A stretch of DNA of 64,000 nt from Arenibacter echinorum (GTDB lineage Bacteria; Bacteroidota; Bacteroidia; Flavobacteriales; Flavobacteriaceae). This document shows positions 9,637 through 17,641 of this stretch, piece by piece. The stretch lies in NCBI RefSeq assembly GCF_003259375.1, contig NZ_QLLN01000005.1, forward strand, positions 372,001 through 436,000, read 5' to 3'. Made by a program: the position numbers and the translations under genes. Under the pieces are notes generated by a model. That model was not told the DNA's origin. It ran no database searches and saw only the letters and a list, made by a program, of their open reading frames with translations. Positions within the stretch are counted from its first letter, which is position 1. Each line of letters opens with the position of its first letter.

Positions 9637-11946
9637 TTAATCAATTGGCAAAGCATATACAATATAACCTCCTTGAGGGTCAGAATCCTTATCTGTTGCG
9701 AGTGTATTACCTCCTCTACCAAACTTCAAAGGGCCCGCCATTGCCGGTATTACCAAGTATTGTCTATTATTTTCTTCATACATGGCAGGAAGCCCTTGAG
9801 TAGCAGCCGGTAATTTTGAACTCCATAATTCCTCACCATTATCGGCATCAAAGGCATAAATATTTCCATCCTTTGAAGTCGAAAAAACTAACCCAGTAGA
9901 TGTAACTATCATTCCATTTCTTGTGCTTCTCATTACCCCTGTATTTTTAAATCCTAATTTATTTGCTTCAGAATCTTCACCCAAAGATCTTTTCCATTTG
10001 ATCTCTCCCTTATTTAAGTCAAAGGCCATTATTTCTGACCAAGGAGGATTTATTATATAAGGCGCATGTAACCCCCATTCGTCGAGATACATACGGCCAT
10101 GATCTACTTTAACCCCATCTGGGTAAGGCGCTCCATATCTACCGCCTTCACGTACTATTGTTCTTTTTTCCAATCCGCCCGAAGCCCCACCCACTGCCAC
10201 AACAGGACCAAGAGGGATTTCTGAGGTATTTTTACCTCTTCCTTCAGATTGATTTCGAGATTGATCCGCTAAGAAATCATAAAGTTCTTTAATCTCTTCA
10301 TCTCTCAAATGAGAAAAAGACGGCATATCTCCTCGTCCGGAGATTAAAACCTGACTAAAATCATTAAATTGCATGCTTTGTTCAATATCTATGAGTGAAG
10401 GTCCTACTAAGCCTGTTCTGTTTACTCCATGACATGAGGCACAGTTCTGTTGGTAAATCACAGAATTTCCCGTTGAAACTGGCACTTTAGTACTTCTATT
10501 CTGTAATTGGTCTAGCGTCAATAATTTGTCATAAACTGAAGGCCAATTTATTGAAATCACAAACACTGTTCCTTCTGTTGGATTTGCGGCAGTCATTCCC
10601 CAATTGACTCCTCCGACAGGTCCTGGCATGGCCAATGTTTCAGTCTTATCAGAGAGAGGAGTATAGAGGCCGCTTGGAATACTATCCAATTTAAGCTTCC
10701 ACTCCTCACGTTCCTTTTCAGTTAGAAAAATGATACTCAAATCTTCTTTCGTAATTTCTTGACGAGAAATAGGCGGAACTACAGTAGGAAATGGTTGAGT
10801 AGGCCATGCCTCTTCCCCAACCACTTTACTTGAGGGAACTGGTCTCTCCTCTATTGGCCATAAAGGTTCTCCTGTTACCCTATTAAAAACAAAAAGAAAG
10901 CCATTCTTCGCAGCTACGGCAACCGCATCGATTTCTTTACCGTTATGATTAACGGTAATTAATTGAGGCGCAGCAGACAAGTCATAATCCCATAAATCAT
11001 GGTGAACGGTTTGAAAATGCCAAATTCTTTTACCAGTTCTTGCATCCAATGCCAAAATACAATTACCATACAAATTACTTCCGATTCTGTCGGCCCCATA
11101 GTAATCAAATGTGGGTGAACCCAAAGGGTAATAGGCAATTCCCCTTTCAATATCCAATGAAATCTCTCCCCAACAATTAACTCCTCCAACATATTTATGC
11201 GCATCTTTTGGCCAAGTCTCATAACCATATTCACCAGGTTGTGGAATGGTGTGAAAAGTCCATTCCAATTTGCCTGTCACAACATTAAATGCCCTTAAAT
11301 GTCCTGGGGTAGACATATACGATTCCCCAGTCGAGGAACCTAGAAGAAGTAAATCTTCAAATATTTTTCCCGGAGATCCTGATTGAACCCTCACCAATGA
11401 ATTTGGATCCCTTCCCAGTCCCTTTTTTAAATCAACCAACCCATTTTCACCAAAAGCGAGAATAGATTTCCCTGTTGTTGCATCAATCGCTTGTAAATAA
11501 TCGTTAATCTGAAAAATAAGCCGTTTATCTCTACCATCTTTACTTTCCCAATAATTAATTCCTCGTCTGGCTATTCCGGTTAAATTTGCATGAATCCAAA
11601 TTTCTTCTCCAGTGGATGCATTCAGTGCCACAAGTGAATTGTTTTTTGCTAAAACAAACATTTGGTTATCCACTATTATTGGACTAAATTGATATGCCTT
11701 ATTATCGCCGGTAGGATAAAACCAAGCTACTTCTAATTCCTTAACATTGAATTTGTCTATTTGATTTAAATCAACATATTTGGACTGATCAGGGCTACCT
11801 CCATAATCTTCCCAGCTCCTGTGTTGATTGTTTCCATCAACTATCTTTTCAGTACAACCTAATAGGGCAAAAAAAATTACCGCCACAAAAAGGCTTAAAA
11901 CAAAATATTGGCTTGATTGTGAATTTTTGGATGTATTGGTCCACAT
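9637..11946 (-). CDS. PQQ-dependent dehydrogenase with internal cytochrome c domain
   Basis: A quinoprotein dehydrogenase of the membrane glucose/alcohol dehydrogenase superfamily that would oxidise a sugar or alcohol outside the inner membrane. Eight-bladed propeller motifs recur (LVALNASTGEEIW, ILALDARTGKRIW, IYAFDADNGEELW). A cytochrome c domain with heme motif CASCH near residue 502 is inserted before the last blades. The start at 11946 gives a hydrophobic segment ending LLGC, a lipoprotein site; the frame stays open to 12084 but the longer start hides this signal. Length (769 residues) fits the two-domain type. It shares an operon with the FG-GAP gene and provides an oxidative step within the glycan locus. 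The substrate is unknown. Confidence 0.9.
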   Translation of the reverse strand: MWTNTSKNSQSSQYFVLSLFVAVIFFALLGCTEKIVDGNNQHRSWEDYGGSPDQSKYVDLNQIDKFNVKELEVAWFYPTGDNKAYQFSPIIVDNQMFVLAKNNSLVALNASTGEEIWIHANLTGIARRGINYWESKDGRDKRLIFQINDYLQAIDATTGKSILAFGENGLVDLKKGLGRDPNSLVRVQSGSPGKIFEDLLLLGSSTGESYMSTPGHLRAFNVVTGKLEWTFHTIPQPGEYGYETWPKDAHKYVGGVNCWGEISLDIERGIAYYPLGSPTFDYYGADRIGSNLYGNCILALDARTGKRIWHFQTVHHDLWDYDLSAAPQLITVNHNGKEIDAVAVAAKNGFLFVFNRVTGEPLWPIEERPVPSSKVVGEEAWPTQPFPTVVPPISRQEITKEDLSIIFLTEKEREEWKLKLDSIPSGLYTPLSDKTETLAMPGPVGGVNWGMTAANPTEGTVFVISINWPSVYDKLLTLDQLQNRSTKVPVSTGNSVIYQQNCASCHGVNRTGLVGPSLIDIEQSMQFNDFSQVLISGRGDMPSFSHLRDEEIKELYDFLADQSRNQSEGRGKNTSEIPLGPVVAVGGASGGLEKRTIVREGGRYGAPYPDGVKVDHGRMYLDEWGLHAPYIINPPWSEIMAFDLNKGEIKWKRSLGEDSEANKLGFKNTGVMRSTRNGMIVTSTGLVFSTSKDGNIYAFDADNGEELWSSKLPAATQGLPAMYEENNRQYLVIPAMAGPLKFGRGGNTLATDKDSDPQGGYIVYALPID

Positions 11947-12106
11947 TATAAGAATCTTTTTTTTTATAAAAATTAATACATTGATATACTTAATCTTGCT
12001 TCTTGTGAAATCAATTCTCTCATGGCCCTTCCCAAGGAGCAAAGCGAAAAAGCATAAAGAATTGAGCTTTAAATTTATCTTCAACTGACCAATATAAATT
12101 GCTTTA

Positions 12107-12285
12107 TCACAGGCAAATGCGCCAGTTCAGTTCACCAGAATCCTGTATTATTTTTCCATTTCTCAGATTGATTTCTTTCTGGGGCACAGGCCATATTTCG
12201 TTTACACCATCCAGGAATCAACTTTATCGCTATGGCGTATTTTCGATATAACTCTTTACAGCTCCCATTTAAGCCCTCAAAGACA
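12107..12285 (-). pseudogene. Remnant of a SusD-like gene (C-terminal end)
   Basis: On the minus strand one frame reads NEIWPVPQKEINLRNGKIIQ, the signature end of SusD-family outer-membrane glycan-binding lipoproteins (compare the family pattern W/F-P-I-P-x-x-E-I). Just upstream a second frame reads VFEGLNGSCKELYRKYA, like the FEG-containing helix before it, so at least one frameshift separates the two. The rest of the gene is missing. A further coding-like scrap (YPIRIDISYPSIDDLRAGH then stop) lies in about 12303-12365. The remnant sits between the GH43 and PQQ genes and fills most of that 286-bp gap. Confidence 0.6.
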
Positions 12286-12370
12286 ATTTGGTAATTTTAC
12301 TTAGTGCCCCGCTCTTAAATCGTCAATAGATGGGTAACTGATGTCAATTCTTATAGGGTATACAGCTTTT

Positions 12371-14041
12371 TTATTTTAATTCTTTATACTTTGCCCAATT
12401 GAATACTGCTTTTTGTGATGATTTAGCATGCGCGTAAAGACCAAAATATGCACCAATATAACCCCCAGCACTCTTGGTGCTCAAGTGTCTTGCATCTAAT
12501 TTACTACCCAATGGTTTCCAATTCGTTTCATCTAAACTATAATAGGTCTGAAAATCCTTCTCTATAATTTGCATTTTCAGAAAAATGGATTGACCTGGTT
12601 TATAATCGTTGAGTTGAATTTTATCAAATTCTTGTGTGGCTGAAGAAAGTATTAAATAATATCCATTCTCTTTTCTTTCCAGAACCAATTTATAATAGAA
12701 CTCTTCATTTTGATAAGCTACGATGCCAGCTTCCATAGGTCTACCTTCATATTTGCCTTGACTTTGAATTAACGTAACGTTCGTTATAAATTCAGCTTTT
12801 TTATGTTGCAAACGACGACCGATAAATGAAGGGTTACCTACTTCATCGATACTAATAGGCCTCGCGTCTATGGTTAATTTTCCATTATCGATATTATACC
12901 ATTTCTCCTTTGGAGTCCGGATAAAATTCCATTCAAAATTCAATTTTAAACTGTCAAAATCATCTTTCCAGTCCGAGGAATAGTCTTGGAAAGAAACTTT
13001 TCCTTCTGCAGGTTTCAAGGGTAGGGAAACATCAAATGGAACTGATTTGCCTTTTTCTAGAATCATAGGCCATTTTCCTTTTTTCCATTCAACAGGAAGA
13101 ATGAAAGTCTGACGCCCTGTATTAAAATGTTCACCTTCATATGGCTGACATCCTAGAAAAACCGAAACCCAATCTCCATCTGGAGTATCCACAAAGTCGG
13201 CGTGTCCTGTACAGGTTACAGGGTTTTTCCGATTTTCAGGTAAACCGAATTGGGTGAGAATAGGATTATCTTTACCAACTTCATAAGGCCCCCATATATT
13301 TTTACTCCTTAAAATAACTTCTCGATGTTCTATTCCTGTTCCTCCTTCCGCGCAGAGCAAATAATAGAATCCATCCTTATTAAATAGGTGTGGACCTTCG
13401 ATCCAAATAGGATTCGTTGAAGGGTCAATACCACCGTTCAATAATTCAACACGTTTCCCTATTGGTTTTTGTGTCTTTAAATTGAACTCTTGCAACCACA
13501 CCGACCGATGTCCACTATATCTAGGCTTTCCATCTGCAACAGGGCCATTATTGACAATATATGCCTTACCATCATTATCAAAGAAAAATGAAGGGTCAAT
13601 ACCGTCGATTTCATCCAACCAAATTGGGTCTGACCAAGGGCCAGCTGCATTTTTGGCTGTTACATAAAAGTTACCTCCCTGCTTACCTTCTTTAGCTCCC
13701 ATTAAGGTGTTGATTAAATAAAATGTGCCTTCGTGATAACGTAAAGATGGAGCATAGAGGCCAGCGGACATCCACTCATCGGTTAGATTCAATTGGGAAG
13801 GTCTATCTAACACATGCCCTATCTGTTTCCAGTTGGACAAATCTTTACTATGAAAAATAGGAATTCCTGGAAAAAATGAAAAGGATGAATTTACAATATA
13901 ATAGTCGTCGCCTACTCTACAAATACTTGGGTCAGGATAAAATCCCGGTAATATCGGATTTTTGGTTTGTGCCTGTATATCAAAAGTTAAGATCAACAAA
14001 ATAAGGGAAACAAAGATTGTTTTAATTGTAGTGAATCTCAT
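12371..14041 (-). CDS. Glycoside hydrolase family 43 (beta-xylosidase/alpha-L-arabinofuranosidase type)
   Basis: A secreted 556-residue enzyme acting on xylosides or arabinofuranosides. The five-bladed GH43 catalytic domain (about 25-330) starts with GFYPDPSICRVGDDYYI, which carries the base Asp. The helper Asp lies in IDGIDPSFFFD and the acid Glu in WIEGPHLF. The C-terminal part (about 345-555) is the concanavalin-like sandwich typical of XynB-type members, with GLYAHAKSSQKAVFNW near the end. A signal peptide ends DIQAQ. It begins 67 bp after the preceding hydrolase gene, so the two form an operon. Exact substrate specificity cannot be read from sequence. Confidence 0.93.
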   Translation of the reverse strand: MRFTTIKTIFVSLILLILTFDIQAQTKNPILPGFYPDPSICRVGDDYYIVNSSFSFFPGIPIFHSKDLSNWKQIGHVLDRPSQLNLTDEWMSAGLYAPSLRYHEGTFYLINTLMGAKEGKQGGNFYVTAKNAAGPWSDPIWLDEIDGIDPSFFFDNDGKAYIVNNGPVADGKPRYSGHRSVWLQEFNLKTQKPIGKRVELLNGGIDPSTNPIWIEGPHLFNKDGFYYLLCAEGGTGIEHREVILRSKNIWGPYEVGKDNPILTQFGLPENRKNPVTCTGHADFVDTPDGDWVSVFLGCQPYEGEHFNTGRQTFILPVEWKKGKWPMILEKGKSVPFDVSLPLKPAEGKVSFQDYSSDWKDDFDSLKLNFEWNFIRTPKEKWYNIDNGKLTIDARPISIDEVGNPSFIGRRLQHKKAEFITNVTLIQSQGKYEGRPMEAGIVAYQNEEFYYKLVLERKENGYYLILSSATQEFDKIQLNDYKPGQSIFLKMQIIEKDFQTYYSLDETNWKPLGSKLDARHLSTKSAGGYIGAYFGLYAHAKSSQKAVFNWAKYKELK

Positions 14042-14108
14042 GAGGTTATATTTATCTACTTTGTGTTTAAAATGGTTTATTTAAAATATTTCGATTTGAG
14101 GATATAAA

Positions 14109-15209
14109 TTAGGGTTGATTGACTCCTGTAATTTCCCGTACCTTGTTAAAGAAAGCTTTTTTTCGATCAGAGTTTATCCCCCAATCCACAGGAACACTCT
14201 GGTAGCCTTCACTATAATCTGTCTCTCCTGGAAAACGGAAATCCAAATAGCCCCAAGAAACATAACTCTCAATAGATGTCGTAAAATTATTTATTGCTTT
14301 ATCAAAGTTAAAATGGTCATCTTCATTATTGATTATTGGCATTTTTCGATACCCTTTCACCTTCCGTGTATCATTCGCCAACTTTGTCAATTGGTCGGGA
14401 GTATCGGCCCCATTTCCATGAATCAATAGAAAATCGGACGCCTTTACCACAGACGAGTTAGGCACGGTAATTCCCCCAAAGCTTGTGCCTACTAAATATC
14501 TATAGTTTTTCTTTTTCTTTTTCTTTACCAATCTAATCAATTCCGATATTCGATCTGGATAAAGAATATCATGATCGTAACTCTTGGTATTGGTTTCATT
14601 ACAAATTTCTATTAGCACATTACGATATCCCTTATCAAATAACCAATCTATTAAGTTGGAAGTTGCATTAATTATTGCAGCTTCATCTTTTAAATGATGG
14701 TCTTGTCTAAAATAAAAGATACCTAGTATAACGACCATCTGTAATTCATCTGCTTTTTTAAGAATATTATCAAGCCTCTTCATGTAGGGTTCTCTGAGAG
14801 AACCATCCTCATAGAATCCAGGGTTTATATATGGTTTACCTTTATATCCCGCTGGGCCTCCGCCTTGCATACATAATGTAAAACTGTTGAGTCCATAACT
14901 GTGCCACTCAGGCATGGCTTCTACAAATTCACGATTATTTCTATCTGCATCCCATACTTTGGTATCGGGATACGCAAAGGACTTCGATGTAGTAGAATCA
15001 ATATCATCAAAAATACCCTGAACCATTCGCGAATTAATTAAAAGCCCTTCAACTTTATGACCTTGCCAATAACGCCCTTCATAGGTTGGTTTTCCGTTGA
15101 TAAAAAATTGATCTTCGACAATTGATACTATTGTTTTTTGAGAATAAGAAAGTCCGCTTTTAAAGCTAATTAGGAGGAATAAAAAAATACTTCTGTTTAA
15201 TAAGTTCAT
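14109..15209 (-). CDS. Secreted clan GH-A-like glycoside hydrolase (cellulase superfamily)
   Basis: A 366-residue exported protein with a TIM-barrel look. Likely acid/base Glu lies in NVLIEICNETNTKS, the N-E pair at the end of strand 4, and a likely nucleophile Glu in MPIINNEDDH. Other barrel landmarks are YGLNSFTLCMQGGG and MVVILGIFYFRQDHH. The signal peptide ends LSYSQ. It leads the operon with GH43. The family resembles GH5-type enzymes but I cannot assign a number. A lysine run of six from nine A/G-rich codons (KKKKKK near residue 230) is a low-complexity surface loop. The 290 bp upstream show no copy of the shared 21-bp repeat. Confidence 0.7.
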   Translation of the reverse strand: MNLLNRSIFLFLLISFKSGLSYSQKTIVSIVEDQFFINGKPTYEGRYWQGHKVEGLLINSRMVQGIFDDIDSTTSKSFAYPDTKVWDADRNNREFVEAMPEWHSYGLNSFTLCMQGGGPAGYKGKPYINPGFYEDGSLREPYMKRLDNILKKADELQMVVILGIFYFRQDHHLKDEAAIINATSNLIDWLFDKGYRNVLIEICNETNTKSYDHDILYPDRISELIRLVKKKKKKNYRYLVGTSFGGITVPNSSVVKASDFLLIHGNGADTPDQLTKLANDTRKVKGYRKMPIINNEDDHFNFDKAINNFTTSIESYVSWGYLDFRFPGETDYSEGYQSVPVDWGINSDRKKAFFNKVREITGVNQP

Positions 15210-15500
15210 ATCCTAGTGTGTTTTTTAGATTAATTAATCGGTTTGCATTTAAATTGGGTAAAATTTGATCTACTTCTACTCCAAGTTTTTTGAAAGAGAT
15301 GTAAATTTCAATTTAGGTTCGTTACCATTTTATTCAATATGATAATCGCGATTCTACAATTTTTTGACATCTTCAACTCAATTCATTCCTATTCAATGGT
15401 CAAACGAATCACATCATATATAAACCAACATCCATTGAATTTTAATGTATAAGTTTCAATTCCAGGTAGACAAGTCTACAACCGTTAAATAGGTATTGTT

Positions 15501-17012
15501 CTATTCAGCACCAATTCTTCCCGGCTCTCTTCGATTGTTCCCAGGTCTACCAGTAAGATCATCCCCAAGATCCACTCTGGCCCGTTCCACTAATTTTTGT
15601 AATTTTTCAACTACATCCGGGTTATGTTTTAGCACATTGTATCGTTCACCAGGATCCCTTCGTAAATCATAAAGTGCCAATCCGATAGAATCGGTATGTC
15701 GACTTCCTATGTTCCCGTCTTTACCGGGAAGTTCTCCTTCATCAGACTTATATTTATGCGGTAACACCAACTTCCAAGGCCCTTCCCGTACTGCTTCCAA
15801 ACTGTTTTTACCGTAATAATAATAAAAGGTATCTCGGGGATTTTCGTACTCATTTCCTTTAAATAAAGGAAGAATATTGATTCCATCTATTTTCTTTTCC
15901 GGGAGTGGGGCTTCGGTAATTGCAGCAAATGTGGGCAATAGATCGATGGTAGAGGCCAACTTATTATTAACAGTTCCTTCGGGTATTACTCCTGGCCAAC
16001 GCATAATTGCCGGTTCCCGTTGCCCGCCCTCAAAAGTGGTTTGTTTTCCTTCCCTTAACCCTCCCGAAGAACCTCCATGGGCACCAAAGGTCAACCATGG
16101 ACCATTGTCACTTGTAAAAACCACTAGGGTATTATTCTCTAAATCATTTTCTTTTAATATCTTCATGATTTGACCTACACTCCAATCTATCTCCATCATA
16201 ACATCGCCATACAGGCCTTGTTCGCTTTTACCTTTAAATTTATCGGATACCGCAAGAGGGACATGAGGCATGGTATGGGCAAAATATAGAAAAAAAGGTC
16301 GCCCTTTATGGCGTTCGATAAAACTGACCGCTTTTTCAGTATAACGGGTCGTTAACGTATTCATCTGGTCCATATTCTGAATAGTCTCAATAATATTATT
16401 GCCCTCAATAAGTGGAAGAGGTGGTACTTTTGACCGCCAAGATGACTTATCCGTTTCTAACTTTCCATCATACGCGATAGACCACATGTCATTGGAATAC
16501 GGCAAGCCAAAATACTCATCGAAACCATGCTGCAAAGGCAAAAATTCCTTCGCATCTCCCAAATGCCATTTACCTACCATGGAAGTGGCGTAACCTTTTT
16601 TCTTCAATACTTCTGGAATAGTTTCTTCCGCACTGTTCATTCCAATTTTTGAATCCGGAAATAATGCACCAGTTAGCCCAATACGATTTGGATAGCATCC
16701 CGTAAGGATACCGGCCCTCGAAGCGCTACAAATCGGTTGAGCAGCATAAAAGTTGGTGAATCGCATTCCTTGGGATGCCAACTTATTTATATTAGGCAAT
16801 GTATAACCAATAGCGCCATTTAAATCCAGATCGCCATACCCCATATCATCCATGAAAATAAGTACTATATTAGGTGCTTGGCCACTTTTAATTTGCCCAT
16901 TTGCTGTTGAGCTCAAGAAAAAAAGTAAACTAAAAAGAGAGATTGAAATAAAAAGTGGAATTTCCAAACCATTTTTTTTCTTAATCATGACAGTGTTATC
17001 TAGTGTTTTCAT
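15501..17012 (-). CDS. Sulfatase, S1 family (arylsulfatase A-like), secreted
   Basis: A second formylglycine sulfatase, clearly different from the one at 5484-7154. It shows NIVLIFMDDMGYGDL (metal ligands), the maturation motif CSASR, GKWHLGD and VFTSDNGPW. The SASR variant is an accepted Cys-type motif. The export signal ends SSTANGQ; the ATG at 16988 (MIKKKNG) is an equally likely start and gives a neater signal peptide. Length is typical. It is transcribed from a promoter with a perfect pair of TATGATT half-sites (17264-17327). With the other sulfatase and GH43 it points to a sulfated, pentose-containing glycan, which is inference. Confidence 0.93.
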   Translation of the reverse strand: MKTLDNTVMIKKKNGLEIPLFISISLFSLLFFLSSTANGQIKSGQAPNIVLIFMDDMGYGDLDLNGAIGYTLPNINKLASQGMRFTNFYAAQPICSASRAGILTGCYPNRIGLTGALFPDSKIGMNSAEETIPEVLKKKGYATSMVGKWHLGDAKEFLPLQHGFDEYFGLPYSNDMWSIAYDGKLETDKSSWRSKVPPLPLIEGNNIIETIQNMDQMNTLTTRYTEKAVSFIERHKGRPFFLYFAHTMPHVPLAVSDKFKGKSEQGLYGDVMMEIDWSVGQIMKILKENDLENNTLVVFTSDNGPWLTFGAHGGSSGGLREGKQTTFEGGQREPAIMRWPGVIPEGTVNNKLASTIDLLPTFAAITEAPLPEKKIDGINILPLFKGNEYENPRDTFYYYYGKNSLEAVREGPWKLVLPHKYKSDEGELPGKDGNIGSRHTDSIGLALYDLRRDPGERYNVLKHNPDVVEKLQKLVERARVDLGDDLTGRPGNNRREPGRIGAE

Positions 17013-17263
17013 AAGTCTTTATTATGCAGTTATAATATGTTGTTACCGGTTTTTACCACTTCTTGATACCCCAATTGAAGAACCTTTGCTCATTAGCATT
17101 CGGTTTTTACATCCATGTGTCATACTTCGACTAAAGTTTTCTTTCACCTTCCTTAATTTATAAATACAGTTGGATCAATTCCTCAAATACCGGAAATTGA
17201 ATTCCTATCAAGTACATAGCGTTCAAGAAACACTTTTTAAATTGTTTTTATTATCCTACAATA

Positions 17264-17327
17264 CAATGCTATGAACATTCAGATTAAGGTTTAGGGGCGT
17301 ATGATTAATAAATAGGGTAATATGATT
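17264..17327 (-). promoter_or_regulatory. Promoter with 21-bp-spaced direct repeat (site 2), upstream of sulfatase
   Basis: Perfect half-sites TATGATT at 17300-17306 and 17321-17327, start-to-start 21 bp, spacer AATAAATAGGGTAA. The element CAATGCTA at 17264-17271 (TAGCATTG on the transcribed strand) lies 29 bp away, as at the other sites. The upstream flank GGGGCG is also shared with the TolB promoter. Confidence 0.7.
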
Positions 17328-17460
17328 TTCTCACACAACTCACAACTAATTCAACCATCCCTAGTTACTTTATTTTTTAAAACACAACAATGAAAGCACT
17401 TTTATAAATTATTCTATTTATCGTCTTCAACATTGGCTGGTCTTTTTCCTAAAACAATTA

Positions 17461-17485
17461 AAACACGGGCCGAAACCCGTGCTTT
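17461..17485 (-). terminator. Weakened intrinsic terminator (copy 1)
   Basis: CACGGG and CCCGTG form a short stem around CCGAAA. It is the decayed twin of the stronger hairpin at 19753-19778, having lost an outer G-C pair. It lies downstream of the DUF1593 gene on the minus strand. Confidence 0.5.
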
Positions 17486-17577
17486 CAAACAACTAACTCA
17501 ACTACACTAAAAATCTTGAATACCTATTTTTTAAATCAGATTTCAACTCTACAGTCCCTTATTTTTTACACAACAAT

Positions 17578-17641
17578 CTATTTCTTCTAATTACTTACAA
17601 AGGCAATATATTTACCATCAGGCGACCATTAATTGACATTT
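17578..17641 (-). pseudogene. Ghost of the TolB-like gene 3' end
   Basis: Read on the minus strand this gives NVN-stop-WSPDGKYIAFVSN-stop-KK-stop. The intact gene at 19873 ends NVNSWSPDSKHIAFVSNSKK, so 21 codons align with two nonsense changes. The match stops exactly at the stop codon of the DUF1593 gene, which marks a recombination joint. Confidence 0.8.

Noticed and set aside
12340-12366. GGGTATACAG motif upstream of the PQQ operon resembling part of the shared promoter
   Set aside because: Only the GGGTA core matches; both half-sites and the -7 element are missing.
15210-15500. Possible 21-bp repeat upstream of the GH-A-like gene (TATGATA at about 15341)
   Set aside because: No matching half-site at 21 bp, no GG-containing spacer and no CAATNNTA element at the fixed distance.
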